From Candidatus Baltobacteraceae bacterium (GTDB lineage: Bacteria; Vulcanimicrobiota; Vulcanimicrobiia; Vulcanimicrobiales; Vulcanimicrobiaceae), in NCBI GenBank assembly GCA_036488875.1, contig DASXGW010000001.1:1-64000 (forward strand): a DNA stretch of 64,000 nt, read 5' to 3'. A model generated the notes under the pieces. That model did not search any database and was not told the DNA's origin. It saw only the letters and a list, made by a program, of their open reading frames with translations. Shown here in pieces: positions 50,844 to 61,600 of the stretch. Numbering within the stretch: position 1 is the stretch's first letter; each line of letters starts with the position of its first letter. The position numbers and the translations under genes are program-made.

Positions 50844-52067
50844 GTGGCCTACAGACGGCTGTTCACCAGCGAGTCGGTAACCGAAGGTCACCCCGACAAG
50901 GTCGCCGACCAAATCTCCGACGCCGTTTTGGACGCGCTCCTCAAAGAGGACCCGATGTCGCGCGTCGCGGTCGAAACGTTTGCGATCACCGGCCAGATTC
51001 ACATCGCCGGCGAAGTCACGACGAAGACCTACATCGACATCCCGCGCATCGTGCGCGAGACGATCGCCGACATCGGCTACACGAAATCGGCGGTCGGTTT
51101 TGACGCCGAAACCTGCGGCGTGAGCGTGTCAATCGACGAGCAGTCTCCCGACATCGCGCTCGGCGTCGACAAGTCGCTGGAAGCCAAGGCGGGCGACGAC
51201 GACGAGTTCGAGCTCACGGGCGCGGGCGACCAGGGCATGATGTTCGGGTACGCGTGCCGCGAGACCGACGAGCTGATGCCGCTCCCGATCGTGTTGGCGC
51301 ATAGCCTCACGCGTCACTTGGCGGCAGTGCGCAAGAACGGCGACATTCCGTACCTGCGTCCCGACGGTAAGTCGCAAGTCACCGTCGAGTACGACGGCGA
51401 CAAACCGGTTCGCGTCGAGGCGGTCGTCGTTTCGACGCAGCACGATCCGGAGATTCCGCTCGAGGTCATCCGCAACGAAGTCACCGAACGCGTCATCAAT
51501 CACGTCATTCCGGCGTCGATGCACGACAAGAACACGCGCATCTACGTCAATCCGACCGGCCGTTTCGTCATCGGCGGACCTAAAGGCGACGCGGGATTGA
51601 CCGGGCGCAAGATCATCGCCGACACGTACGGCGGTATGGCGCGTCACGGCGGCGGCGCGTTCTCGGGTAAGGATCCGACGAAGGTGGACCGTTCGGCGGC
51701 GTACGCCGCGCGCTGGGCCGCCAAGAACGTCGTGGCGTCCGGTTTGGCGGAGCGCTGCGAAGTGCAGGTGGCATACGCGATCGGCGTCGCCCAGCCGATG
51801 AGCATCCTCGTCGAGACGTTCGGGACCGCCAAAATCCCCGAAGAGCAAATCGCCAACGCCGTCATGGAGGTCTTCGACCTGCGTCCCGCGGCGATCATCC
51901 ACTACTTGAATCTGCGCCGTCCGATTTACAAGCAAACCGCGGCATACGGTCATTTCGGCCGGCCGGATCTGGATCTGCCGTGGGAGCGCGTGGATCGAGT
52001 CGAGGCGCTGCGCAAGGCGACTGGGTTCACAGGAGAGGCGCTGAAAGTTCCCAACTTCGCAAGGTAA
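50844..52067 (+). CDS. metK: S-adenosylmethionine synthase
   Basis: MetK makes S-adenosylmethionine from methionine and ATP. The 407-residue protein shows all family blocks: [19 protein letters not shown] at the start, [12 protein letters not shown] near 125, [12 protein letters not shown] (ATP loop) near 248, and [22 protein letters not shown] 50844 is one base after the ahcY stop, with GGAGGG eight bases upstream, so both are made from one message. Confidence 0.97.
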   Translation: MAYRRLFTSESVTEGHPDKVADQISDAVLDALLKEDPMSRVAVETFAITGQIHIAGEVTTKTYIDIPRIVRETIADIGYTKSAVGFDAETCGVSVSIDEQSPDIALGVDKSLEAKAGDDDEFELTGAGDQGMMFGYACRETDELMPLPIVLAHSLTRHLAAVRKNGDIPYLRPDGKSQVTVEYDGDKPVRVEAVVVSTQHDPEIPLEVIRNEVTERVINHVIPASMHDKNTRIYVNPTGRFVIGGPKGDAGLTGRKIIADTYGGMARHGGGAFSGKDPTKVDRSAAYAARWAAKNVVASGLAERCEVQVAYAIGVAQPMSILVETFGTAKIPEEQIANAVMEVFDLRPAAIIHYLNLRRPIYKQTAAYGHFGRPDLDLPWERVDRVEALRKATGFTGEALKVPNFAR

Positions 52068-52089
52068 CCGTTTGCAAGGGGGAGTCTTG

Positions 52090-52701
52090 GTGAAGCGTTA
52101 TTCGATATTGGCGATGCTCGTTTCGGGCATCGCCGTTTTCTTATCGTCGTTGCCCGCGTCTGCCGTCACGACGGTTTCGCGAACCGTTCCGGCAGGGACG
52201 AAGCTGCACTGCGTGCTGGCCGACAACATCGACTCGCGAACGCTGATCGCGGGCACCGGTTTTCTGTTACGCGTCGACGATCCGTCACAGGGGGCGCTCG
52301 ACGAAGCTTGGATCAAAGGTCACGTCACCGACGTCGCTCAACCGCAAGGCCTCGACCGGGCGCGCATCGGCTTCGTGCTGAGCAACATCCGGTTGCGCAA
52401 CGGCGAGCGAGCGGGCATTCACGCCGAAGTCCTCGGAGAAAACATCACGCAGATCGACATGGCGGCGGTCAAGCGCGAGCGGGAGAAGTTCTTGCTTCCC
52501 GCGATGCCGCGAGGCACCGTGACGCCGGGACCGATTGCGTTTCAAATCACGTTCCGCGAGGGGAGCAAGCCCTCGGTCACGCCGCCGCCGAGCGTTGCCA
52601 ACGGCGGATACATTTACGCAGCAAAATCTAATGAGAATATCGTTATGCCGGCGGGTACGCCGGTTACGATCAAGCTAACGAGCAACCTCGTTCTTCAGTA
52701 G
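52090..52701 (+). CDS. Exported protein of unknown function
   Basis: GTG 52090, five bases after AGGGGGAG, begins a signal peptide (VKRYSILAMLVSGIAVFL). The 203-residue product has a beta-rich body with RTVPAGTKLHCVLADNIDSRTL at the start and NENIVMPAGTPVTIKLTSNL at the end. These 'PAGT...V.L' turns also occur in the next gene, so the two are probably related in fold. It follows metK by about 20 bases. I recognise no family. Confidence 0.6.
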   Translation: MKRYSILAMLVSGIAVFLSSLPASAVTTVSRTVPAGTKLHCVLADNIDSRTLIAGTGFLLRVDDPSQGALDEAWIKGHVTDVAQPQGLDRARIGFVLSNIRLRNGERAGIHAEVLGENITQIDMAAVKREREKFLLPAMPRGTVTPGPIAFQITFREGSKPSVTPPPSVANGGYIYAAKSNENIVMPAGTPVTIKLTSNLVLQ

Positions 52702-52709
52702 GAGAAAAG

Positions 52710-53306
52710 ATGTTTGTGAAAAGCCTGGCCGCGATGGCGCTGGCAGTCGTCTTTGCCGCAACGACGGCGTCGGCGCTCGCGCAGAACACCGTGACCTTGT
52801 ACAACGGAACGGTGATCAACGCGCGGTTGAACGAACAGCTTGATAGCAGCAACGCCAACGTCGGCGATACGTTTACCATGACCGTGATCCCGCCGTATCC
52901 GAGCGGTAACCCGCTCTTTCAAGGCGCGACGATCAGCGGCGTCGTGACGAAGGTCGTGCGTGCGGGCCAAGGCCGCAATCCCGAAATCGTGATTCATCCA
53001 CGTTACCTGCGTCTTGCCGACGGCAGCATGGCGACGGTGTACGGCGATGTGTCCAGCATTGCGGCAAACAAGAGCACGAGTAACACGGCCAGCAAAGCGG
53101 TTGCGGGTGCGCTCGTCGGCATGCTCGTCGGCAACGCGATCGGCAAGACGATCTTTCACGCCGGCGGGGGCGGGGCCGTCGGTTTGATCGGCGGCGCCAT
53201 GCTCGGCGCTAACAACAAATCGAACTTCATCATTCCCGCCGGGGCCAATGCGACGGTCCAGCTCAGCCAGACCGTCACGGTGCGCAGGCAGTCTTCGCAC
53301 CCTTAA
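52710..53306 (+). CDS. Exported glycine-zipper-like protein
   Basis: ATG 52710 follows AGGAG by eight bases. The 198-residue product has a signal peptide (MFVKSLAAMALAVVFA), then NTVTLYNGTVINARLNEQLDS and a glycine-rich membrane-like hairpin (AVAGALVGMLVGNAIGKTIF, GGGAVGLIGGAMLG). The end IIPAGANATVQLSQTVTV echoes the upstream protein. It is probably an envelope protein with a membrane-inserting glycine zipper; function unknown. It lies eight bases after that gene. Confidence 0.65.
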   Translation: MFVKSLAAMALAVVFAATTASALAQNTVTLYNGTVINARLNEQLDSSNANVGDTFTMTVIPPYPSGNPLFQGATISGVVTKVVRAGQGRNPEIVIHPRYLRLADGSMATVYGDVSSIAANKSTSNTASKAVAGALVGMLVGNAIGKTIFHAGGGGAVGLIGGAMLGANNKSNFIIPAGANATVQLSQTVTVRRQSSHP

Positions 53307-53316
53307 GGCGCCGCGT

Positions 53317-53493
53317 TTAGCGAACGCCGACGAGGTTGGGGGCGATCCGATGGGGCCGTGCCGTGACCACTGCGATGGTCTTCGGCGCGGCCATCCCGTC
53401 GTGAAAGGCGGGGAGGGTGAACGAGCCGGCCACGGCGTTAAGGCCGGCCACACTGAACAGGGACGCGAGGGCGACGGCGATTCCGAACTTCAC
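53317..53493 (-). CDS. Small secreted peptide, 58 residues
   Basis: GTG 53493 has GGAGGAG five bases upstream. The 58-residue product starts with a clear signal peptide (VKFGIAVALASLFSVAGLNAVAG), leaving a mature part of about 35 residues (SFTLPAFHDGMAAPKTIAVV, ending PNLVGVR). No cysteines are present. It has its own consensus promoter at 53535-53563 flanked by inverted operator-like arms, so this is a regulated gene and not noise. No family is recognised; it could be a signalling or accessory peptide for the envelope. Confidence 0.65.
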   Translation of the reverse strand: MKFGIAVALASLFSVAGLNAVAGSFTLPAFHDGMAAPKTIAVVTARPHRIAPNLVGVR

Positions 53494-53508
53494 GGGGCTC
53501 CTCCAAAG

Positions 53509-53578
53509 CTCTTAAATCATTAGTTGGTGAGATCAGTGTAGCGCCGGAACGTCGCGTTGTCAACTAATGTTTTAAGAG
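53509..53578. promoter_or_regulatory. Inverted operator-like arms around a promoter
   Basis: CTCTTAAATCATTAGTTGG (53509-53527) and TCAACTAATGTTTTAAGAG (53560-53578) are inverted copies matching at 17 of 19 positions. One overlaps the -35 box, the other starts just past the expected transcription start. A MarR- or TetR-like repressor bound to both could control the small peptide gene; this is inference. Confidence 0.7.
53535..53563 (-). promoter_or_regulatory. Consensus sigma-70 promoter of the small peptide gene
   Basis: On the minus strand TTGACA (53563-53558), a 17-base spacer and TACACT (53540-53535) form a near-perfect promoter. The predicted start near 53528 is about 35 bases before the GTG at 53493. 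Confidence 0.8.
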
Positions 53579-53583
53579 ATCGC

Positions 53584-54750
53584 TTAGAGAAAGAACGGGA
53601 TGGCCGCGAGCTGCAGCAGCACGGAGAAGATGGCCAAGGCCACCACAGAGTGATCCAGGAGCACCCCACAGACCGCGCTTCCGGCGAACCACGCGACGCC
53701 GAAGATGAGATCGAAGAACCCGAACGTCGTGGCTCCCCGACGCTTCGTTATAACGGATGCAATGAGGGCAAGAAGCAGCGCGTCGACGACGGCGGTCCCA
53801 AAGCCCCAGAGGGCCGCGCCGGCTAATGCGACGCCGCCGGTGCCGAGAAACGCCAACGGCGACGCGACGGCCGAGAGCGCGACGCCCACGGCAATGACGC
53901 CGCCGCCGAACCGGTCGTAGAGCTTGCCCAGAACCGGCGCGGCGATCGCCGCGACGAACATCGCAACGGCAAACCAGACCGATACGCCCGCGGCTCCGAC
54001 GATGTGGTCGCGCGAGAAGCGCAGCGAAATCAGCGCGAAGTCGACGAATCCCGCCGCCATCAGCGCGCCGCCGATGAGGTAGCGCCGGAATGCGGCCGGG
54101 TCTTTGAGCGCCGGTTCGTCGGCGTCTCCCGGCGTCGGAACGAGATGCCGGCCCAGGGCACTGGCGGGTAGCAGGCAGAGCAAGGTGATGACTGCCGGCA
54201 CGATGAGGACGCCGAAACCGAGGCTGTAGCCACCGCCGCGAACCATGGCGTATGCCACGACGAGCGGTCCGACCGTGGCGCCGAGCTGATCGAGGAACTC
54301 GTTAATGCCGAAGGCCAGGCCTCCGCCGCCCATGTCGCGCCCCGCCTGCGCGATGATGGCCGACATGACCGGCTTTCGGATCCCGCGTCCGACGCGCTCG
54401 CCCACGACCAGACCGGCGGCCGCCGGCCACGCGCCTACCAGCGCCAGCGCCGGCACGCAGAGCATATTGATGGCGTACCCGACCCAGGCGTCGATCCAGT
54501 AGCGGCCCGTGCGGTCGGCGATCGCGCCCGACACGGAGCGAATCGCGTATCCGGCCAGCTCACCCCCGCCGGCGACGAGCCCGACGATCGCGCCGCTCGC
54601 GCCGAGGTGCCCGAGGAACTCCCCGACGATGCCGCGTCCGCCTTCGTACGTAAAATCCGCGAACAAGTTCACGGCGCCCATCATTAATACAAAGCGGAGG
54701 GCAGCGCGCGCCGCGGGGTCTCGTTTCATCCTTGCGAAGTACCCCGCCAT
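53584..54750 (-). CDS. MFS transporter
   Basis: A 388-residue major-facilitator protein with about twelve TM helices and the usual loop 2-3 pattern (GAIADRTGRYWIDAWVG). Loop 4-5 shows VGERVGRGIRKPVMSAII, as in MFS-type exporters of the tetracycline/macrolide kind. The N-terminus is short (MAGYFARMKRDP). The substrate cannot be told from sequence. It ends just before the operator-bearing promoter of the small peptide gene and might be controlled with it only if transcription reads through. Confidence 0.85.
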   Translation of the reverse strand: MAGYFARMKRDPAARAALRFVLMMGAVNLFADFTYEGGRGIVGEFLGHLGASGAIVGLVAGGGELAGYAIRSVSGAIADRTGRYWIDAWVGYAINMLCVPALALVGAWPAAAGLVVGERVGRGIRKPVMSAIIAQAGRDMGGGGLAFGINEFLDQLGATVGPLVVAYAMVRGGGYSLGFGVLIVPAVITLLCLLPASALGRHLVPTPGDADEPALKDPAAFRRYLIGGALMAAGFVDFALISLRFSRDHIVGAAGVSVWFAVAMFVAAIAAPVLGKLYDRFGGGVIAVGVALSAVASPLAFLGTGGVALAGAALWGFGTAVVDALLLALIASVITKRRGATTFGFFDLIFGVAWFAGSAVCGVLLDHSVVALAIFSVLLQLAAIPFFL

Positions 54751-54760
54751 CCGTTACAAT
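54732..54760 (+). promoter_or_regulatory. Promoter of tRNA-Asn
   Basis: TTGCGA (54732-54737) and TACAAT (54755-54760) with a 17-base spacer place the transcription start near 54767, just before the tRNA. It overlaps the start of the divergent MFS gene. Confidence 0.6.
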
Positions 54761-54772
54761 CCCGTAGTCCGT

Positions 54773-54848
54773 TCCCGGTTAGCTCAGTTGGTAGAGCAGC
54801 TGACTGTTAATCAGCGGGTCGCTGGTTCGAGTCCAGCACCGGGAGCCA
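54773..54848 (+). tRNA. tRNA-Asn (GTT)
   Basis: A complete 76-base cloverleaf. The acceptor TCCCGGT pairs with ACCGGGA, followed by discriminator G and an encoded CCA. The D-loop region reads AGCTCAGTTGGTAGAGC. The anticodon arm GCTGA-CTGTTAA-TCAGC has anticodon GTT, and the T-arm carries GGTTCGAGTCC. A terminator follows. Confidence 0.95.
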
Positions 54849-54853
54849 TTTGC

Positions 54854-54885
54854 GAAACCCCGGCTCTAGACCGGGGTTTCTTTTT
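54854..54885 (+). terminator. Rho-independent terminator after tRNA-Asn
   Basis: A 10-bp perfect stem GAAACCCCGG / CCGGGGTTTC (54854-54863, 54871-54880) with a 7-base loop is followed by TTTTTG. Confidence 0.9.
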
Positions 54886-55019
54886 GCTTTGTGTTTGCGT
54901 GCGCACGCTTGCTCGGCTTGGCCAACTTATAAAAAGTATGCGCAGGTGGGCGTCTAGTTGCTTCGCGAATCTATCATGCCCTTAGCCTCATACCGTTGCT
55001 CGTTCAGGAGACAGGTACA

Positions 55020-58000
55020 GTGAAGCGTTGGATTGCCGTTTGTATCGCCCTCATTTTCGTTGCCGGTTGCAGCGGTATGGGAGGCGGCGCTAACCGCTTC
55101 CTTCCCGGTGTCGGCAGTCCAAACGGGATGTCGAGCGATAACACAATGTCGCGCGATAGCGGAACGTACGGTATCGCTCCCGAGGGAAGCGGTCGACATC
55201 TGCCCGTTATCGTTCGGATGCGCATTCCGAGACATCAGCGCGGCGAACGCACGCCGATTCATCCTTCAACGATTTCGTCGCAGACGCAATCCGTAAGCTT
55301 TGCCGTCAACGGCGGCAAAGCGCAAGTCTTCAACGCCAACGCTGCATCACCGAACTGCACGAGCGGCGCGAGCGGCAGAACGTGTACGTTCATGGTCGGC
55401 GCACCCTCGGGTTTGGACACGTTCGTCGTGACGACGTATAGCGCGACCGGCGGCACCGGTACGGCACTCAATCGCGGCACCGCGAAGTTCAACATCGTCA
55501 AAGGAAAAGCAAACGCGCCGAAGATCACGCTCGGACCGCTCGTCAGCACGACGGCAGATACCGGAATGGGATCGCTGCGCTACGCGGTCAGCACGGCGAA
55601 CTCGGGCGACACGATCGTCTTCGCGCTGCCCGCGAGCTCGCCGGTGCAGCTGACTACGCCGATCACGATTTCAACGAACGTCAACATCGCGGGCGCCGGC
55701 GTCACCAAGGCCGATCGTCCCCGCCGCAACCGTCACGGTCTCCAATCGAACAGCACTTTTACCGGAACGACGGTCAGCGGCAAAGACGCCAATCAGATCT
55801 TCATCATCAAAACCGGCGTGAACGTGACGATTAGCGGCATGGTCATTACGGCCGGTAAGGCGTCCGTCGCCACTCAGCCGGGCGGCGCTATTTCGAATCT
55901 CGGCAATCTCACGCTCAGCGGCGACGCGATAACCGACAACACCTCGGTGGTAACGACCATCGCGCGCAGGCCGCACGCGCGGCGTGCTCAGCGTGCGCAC
56001 AAACCGTCGCACCACAAACACCCGGCGCAGAAGGCACCGAAGGTCGCTCACAACGATAAGAATGCGACCTTGCACCCGCACGCGTGCACGGCGACCGCCC
56101 AATACGGCGGCGCCATGTACAACAACGGCACCGTGAACATTATTGGTACGACCTTCGACGGAAACAGCGTCGCCAACACGTGCACCGAGGCCAACGGAGG
56201 CAGCGGCCTTGGCAACTACGGTGAAGGCGGTGCCATCTATAACGATGTCGACGGCTCGCTGTTCATCAGCGGCGGCAGCGTCTTCTCGAATAATGCGGCT
56301 TCAGAGGGCGGCGCGATCTACAACGACGGAACTTACGGTCAAGTCAGCGTCGACTCGTCGCAGTTCGCCGCCAACTCGGGTTGCGGGTCGGCTAACGGTT
56401 GCGCCCCGTATAACTGCAGCTTAGGCAACGGCTGCAGCGTTTACGCGTTCGGCGACGGCAGTGCGATCTACGACGTCAGCGGGCCCGGTGTAACGATTAC
56501 CAACAGCGCGTTTACGAATAACGTTGCCGGCGGCAAGTCCGAAGACAGCGAAGGCTACGGCGGCGCCCTCGACCTCGAGGGGACCGCGCCTCTCATTACC
56601 GGCAGCACGTTTAGCGGTAATCTCGCCGGCGGCGGTACGAACTGCTCCGGCGGCCAGGGCGGCGCGATTTACGAAGAGGCGAGCAGCCCGCTGGAACTCG
56701 ACAACAACAAATTCCTCAACAACACCGCTAGCGGTGACGAGGGATTCTCCATGTACATCTTTCTCCACACCCACTACGTGATCGCTGGTGGGGCTATCTT
56801 CAACTACTCTGAGCCGGACCAAGGCAGTAATAACACGTTCACCGGTAATTCAGCGGTCGCTACGGGCGGTCCGTGCGAAGAGGAGCCCTATGTTATCGGC
56901 GGTACGATCTTTGCCAACTACGGCATCTCCATGAGCAACAGCACGTTCAGCAACAACTCCGCGACGTCGGCCTACGACATCGACGGCGGACTTATCTACT
57001 CGGACGATCCGTCGGTTCTCAACAACGACACGTTCACCGGCAACGTCGCGATGACGACCTCGGCCACCGACGAGGACGGCTATCTCTACGGCGGTGTCAT
57101 CGAGAACAACGACGTGCTGAAGCTCACGAAAAGTACGTTTACGTCGAATGCCGCTAAGGCGGCCGGTGCGTACGGCTACGAACTCTACGGGGGCACGATC
57201 GCGAGCTATTCGACGCTTACTTCGAGCGGCAATACCTTTACGTCGAATACCAGCGCGACAACGTATCCGGGGGATGCCTACCTCTACGGCGGGGTTATCT
57301 ATCTGGAGTACTACGCCTACGCGCCCGCCCTGATCTCGACCGGCGACACGTTCAAGTCGAACGCGGTCACCCCGATTTCGCTGACGCAACCGGTGTATGA
57401 AGTGGAAGGCGGGGTGATCTACAACTACTACAGCGGTGCCATGAGTCTCAACGGTGATACGTTCACCTCCAACAGCGTCGACGCGCAGTACTGCGACGGC
57501 GGCGCGGTCGGCACGGAGGCTGAATACGGTCCCGAAACGATCTCGAACAGCACGTTTACCGGCAACCGCTGCGGAGTCAATAACAACGAGCAGGGCTACA
57601 GCGGCGCGGTGGAAGCCGACAACTACAGTACGCGATCCTATCCGTTTACGATCAGCGGAAGCACCTTCACGAACAACACCGCGACCGCCGGTGGGGGCGC
57701 GATCGGCGACTACAGCTACAACGGCGTGACAATCCAGAACTCCACGTTCACGGGCAACACGGTTCCAGCCGGGCTGGCCTACTACGGTGGCGGCGCGATC
57801 GGAACGTATACAAGCAACGGCCTCACGTCGGTGACGAACTCGACGTTTACCGGAAATACCAATACCGCCGTGCAGTTCATCTCCGGCGGCGGTGCGATCT
57901 CCAACGCCTACGGGATCAGCCTATCGGGCGACACGTTCTCGGGCAATAAATCCCTCGGGTCGATCGACGGCACGGGCGGCGGCGCGATCTTCGACTACGA

Positions 58001-58679
58001 CGGCGGCGCGACGGTCGTCAACAGCACCTTCAACGGCAACAGCTCGTCAGTCGACGGCGGTGCAGTGCTCGAGTACCCGGACAGTTTCGACTCGTACTAC
58101 ACCAACGTCACGTTCTCGAAGAATGCAGCCACGCGCAACGGCGGGAACATCGAGAACAACGATTACGTCTATCTCTATAACACAATTGTGGCCGGCGGTA
58201 CGGCCGGCGGACAAGGCAAGGACATCGATAACGCGGGCGGTGTCGTCTACTCCGAGGACTATAACCTCGTTCAAACGACGCCCGCCGTCAATCCGATGGT
58301 AACGCCGAATCCCGATCACGACATCATCGGCAAGGACCCGGTGCTGTTGGCGCTGACCAACAACGGCGGCCCGACGTTTACGATGGCTGACACCTCGACC
58401 AGCCCGGGACGCGCGGTCATCCCGTTTACCGGCAGCAACTGCGGCAGCAATGCCAGTCCGCCGGTTAGCGTCGATCAGCGCGGCTTCGCGCGTGGAGCCG
58501 GCAGCAAGTGCGACATCGGCGCCTACGAATACGCCGGTGTAGCAAGCGCGATCCGCGTGCACGCAGCGCCGCATCGACTCGGGCCCGCCCGCCGCCATCA
58601 CCCGATCCCGCAGCGGGTGCCCAAACATAAGCGACACGACCCCCACGAGAAGCATCATCCGTCGACCGGAGGCAAATAA
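55020..58679 (+). CDS. Giant beta-helix lipoprotein with His/Arg-rich insert 1
   Basis: GTG 55020, nine bases after AGGAG, opens a 1219-residue lipoprotein (lipobox VAGC). A beta-sandwich-like domain (about 60-185) is followed by a long right-handed beta-helix of the choice-of-anchor Q / Pmp type, with dozens of 'GGAIYN..GT..ISNSTFTGNSA' rungs. Near residues 315-360 the helix is interrupted by a His/Arg/Lys-rich insert (ARRPHARRAQRAHKPSHHKH, then LHPHACTAT). The last 40 residues form a similar tail (PHRLGPARRHHPIPQ). The protein should sit on the outer surface; inserts may bind metal, LPS or polyanions. The next gene is a tandem paralog. Confidence 0.85.
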   Translation: MKRWIAVCIALIFVAGCSGMGGGANRFLPGVGSPNGMSSDNTMSRDSGTYGIAPEGSGRHLPVIVRMRIPRHQRGERTPIHPSTISSQTQSVSFAVNGGKAQVFNANAASPNCTSGASGRTCTFMVGAPSGLDTFVVTTYSATGGTGTALNRGTAKFNIVKGKANAPKITLGPLVSTTADTGMGSLRYAVSTANSGDTIVFALPASSPVQLTTPITISTNVNIAGAGVTKADRPRRNRHGLQSNSTFTGTTVSGKDANQIFIIKTGVNVTISGMVITAGKASVATQPGGAISNLGNLTLSGDAITDNTSVVTTIARRPHARRAQRAHKPSHHKHPAQKAPKVAHNDKNATLHPHACTATAQYGGAMYNNGTVNIIGTTFDGNSVANTCTEANGGSGLGNYGEGGAIYNDVDGSLFISGGSVFSNNAASEGGAIYNDGTYGQVSVDSSQFAANSGCGSANGCAPYNCSLGNGCSVYAFGDGSAIYDVSGPGVTITNSAFTNNVAGGKSEDSEGYGGALDLEGTAPLITGSTFSGNLAGGGTNCSGGQGGAIYEEASSPLELDNNKFLNNTASGDEGFSMYIFLHTHYVIAGGAIFNYSEPDQGSNNTFTGNSAVATGGPCEEEPYVIGGTIFANYGISMSNSTFSNNSATSAYDIDGGLIYSDDPSVLNNDTFTGNVAMTTSATDEDGYLYGGVIENNDVLKLTKSTFTSNAAKAAGAYGYELYGGTIASYSTLTSSGNTFTSNTSATTYPGDAYLYGGVIYLEYYAYAPALISTGDTFKSNAVTPISLTQPVYEVEGGVIYNYYSGAMSLNGDTFTSNSVDAQYCDGGAVGTEAEYGPETISNSTFTGNRCGVNNNEQGYSGAVEADNYSTRSYPFTISGSTFTNNTATAGGGAIGDYSYNGVTIQNSTFTGNTVPAGLAYYGGGAIGTYTSNGLTSVTNSTFTGNTNTAVQFISGGGAISNAYGISLSGDTFSGNKSLGSIDGTGGGAIFDYDGGATVVNSTFNGNSSSVDGGAVLEYPDSFDSYYTNVTFSKNAATRNGGNIENNDYVYLYNTIVAGGTAGGQGKDIDNAGGVVYSEDYNLVQTTPAVNPMVTPNPDHDIIGKDPVLLALTNNGGPTFTMADTSTSPGRAVIPFTGSNCGSNASPPVSVDQRGFARGAGSKCDIGAYEYAGVASAIRVHAAPHRLGPARRHHPIPQRVPKHKRHDPHEKHHPSTGGK

Positions 58680-58682
58680 CCG

Positions 58683-61600
58683 ATGAAACGCGCGATTGCG
58701 CTTGGCGTAGCGCTCACCTTCGTTACGGGCTGCAGCGGCGGCGGAATCAACGGCGGCAACCTCTTACCGGGGATGAGTCCTAACGTTCGCGCGCCGGGCG
58801 GCGGTTTAACGACCGACGGCCGGCACCGGGTACTCGACGTGCACGTGACGATGCGCATCCCCAAGCGCCATCGCCGCGACCACGCCGATCTTCATCCCGC
58901 GACGATCTCTCCTTTGACCCGGTCGGTCGGCTTCGTCATCAACGGGGGAGCCGCGCAGATCTTCAACGCGACGACGAGCTCCTCGAACTGCAAGGCGACC
59001 ACCAGCGGGACGCTCTGCACGTTCTCCGTGAAAGCGCCGCCGGGAAGCGATAGCTTCATCGTGACGACCTACAGCTCGACGGGGGGCGCCGGTACGGCGC
59101 TCGACCGCGCGGTTGCAAAGATTACGATTACCGCCGGAAAGGCGAACGCCCCGACGATCCGGCTGGGTCCGGTCGTGAGCGTCGCCACCGACTCCGGCGC
59201 CGGCTCGTTGCGCTACGCGATCGCGACGGCCAACTCCGGCGACACGATCCTGTTCACGATTCCGTCGACGTCGAAGATCACGCTGGCGTCATCGTTGACG
59301 CTCAATGCGAACGTGACCATTGCGGGCCCGGGCACCACGACGACGGCTCGCCCGCATAGCGACTCGCGCCATCCCGACCTAACCAGTGCCGTGAGCGTGA
59401 GCGGTCTTCAAATCAGCGGTGCCGGCACGCAGCAGATCTTCGTCGTCAACGGCGGCGTGAACGCAACGATCTCGGGCCTGGTTCTCACCGACGGTTTGGC
59501 CACCACGACGAATCAGCCGGGCGGCGCTATCTACAACGCGGGCAGTCTGACGTTGCACAACGACGGGTTTACCGATAACGGCTCGCAAGTGAGCACGTCC
59601 TACATCCGAGTTCATCCGCACGCGCGGCGGCATCGCGACCGTCACCCCGAGCAGCCGCATCGTCTTCGCCCGCACGCTTGCACGATCGGTACGCAGTACG
59701 GCGGCGCGATCTACAATCACGGCAATATCGTCGTGAGCGGCTCGACGTTTGCCTCGAACGTGCTGCAGAACTGCTTCAATTCCGTCTACTCGTACGGCGG
59801 CGCCATCTACACCGACGAGTACTCGACCTTGACGTCGAGCGGCAATATCTACAGCGCCAACGCGGCATACTACGGCGGCGCGGTCTACGTCAATACGACG
59901 TATGGCGAAGCGTCGTTCACCAGCGATCAATTCATCGCAAACACCGGTTGCGGCACGAGCACGGGTTGTCCGAGTTCGGGCTGCTCGACGCTCACTGCGA
60001 AGTGTACGACTTCGTATCCCGAAGGCTACGGCGGCGCGATTTACGACGGCGAAGGACCCGGTATTACCGTAACCAGCAGCACCTTCACCAGCAACCTCGC
60101 CGGCGGGACGTCGGCGAGCTCTTTCGGCGAGGGTGGCGCGATCAATCTCGAGACCGGATCGCCGGTTATCACCGGCAGTACGTTCACCGGTAACAAAGCC
60201 GGCGGCGGCACCGCGAACTGCTCGTACGGCGAGGGCGGAGCCATCTACGAAGACGTCGGCAACGCCATCGAGCTCGACAACGACACCTTTACCGGCAACA
60301 TCGCCGGCGGCGACGACGATTCGTATGGGGGTGCCGTCTACAACGACAGCGATCCCGACAACGGCAGCGGCAATAAGTTCACCTCGAACCAGGCATACGC
60401 GACCGGCAGCGCGTGCGAGACATACGGTGAAGCCGCGGGCGGTGCCCTCGAGGCGGACTACGGCATCACGATGAGCAACAGCTCGTTCACGAGCAACGTG
60501 GCAAAGGGGAGCGGGGAGGCTTATGGCGGTGCCATCGACACCGACACGAGCGGCTCGGTGTTGCTCAGCAAGGACACGTTTACGAGCAACAGTGCGGTCG
60601 GGACCGGCCTGCACGGCGCGAGCGATGCCGAAGCGTACGGCGGTGCGATCTACACCGATCTCAGCACGCGGCTTACCGGCGACACGTTTAGTACCAACGG
60701 AGCGGTTGCGCAGACCGCGATCGGTGACTATGCGTACGGCGGCGCGATCTACAGTGACGGCACCCTGATCAGCAACGGCAATACCTTCACGAGCAATAGC
60801 GCCACGATCTCATCGGCAACGGCTTCGACGATCGTTTACGGGGGCGCCGTGTATACCGACAGTTCCTACTATTCCAACGGCGACAAGTTCAGCTCGAACA
60901 AGGCGACGGGTAGGACGTCGGCAAACGGCGGTGCACTCTACGCCGATTATAGTACCTTTGGAATAACCAACGGTACGTTCAGTTCCAATACGGTTACGGC
61001 TAGCGCGGGCAAGGCGTTCGGCGGCGCCTTGAGTTTGAGCACGCACTCATCGGGAACGCTTTCGGGCGGCTCGTTCAGCGCGAACAAATCCACCTCGACG
61101 GGATATACGAATGTCTACGATCACGGCGGAGGTGCGATCGACGCCGAAACCAGCGTAACGATCAGCGGCATCACGGCTACCGGCAATAGTGTTGTCGGCG
61201 GCGCCGGCGGGGGCATTTATGGAGATGGGGACGTGGTAACGATCAACAACTCCACCGTTTCAGGCAACAGCGCATCGGGTGCCGGCGACTACGGCGGCGG
61301 TGGTGGTATCTTCAACGACTACGTCATGTCGATTACGAATACGACGGTTTCGGGGAACGCGGCGGCCGTGAACGGCGCCGACGCCGGCGGGGGAGGCATC
61401 TACGTCGACGACACCTTTACGATGTCCGGCTCGACGGTTTCCGGCAACAAGGTCACCGGCACCGGGACGCATTCCGGAGGCGGCGGTATCTTCAGCTACG
61501 ACTCCGGAACGTATACCAATGACACGATCAGCGGCAACAGCTCGTCGATCGACGGCGGCGGCTTCGATGAGTACGGCGCGTATGCGGCGTTCCTCGATAA

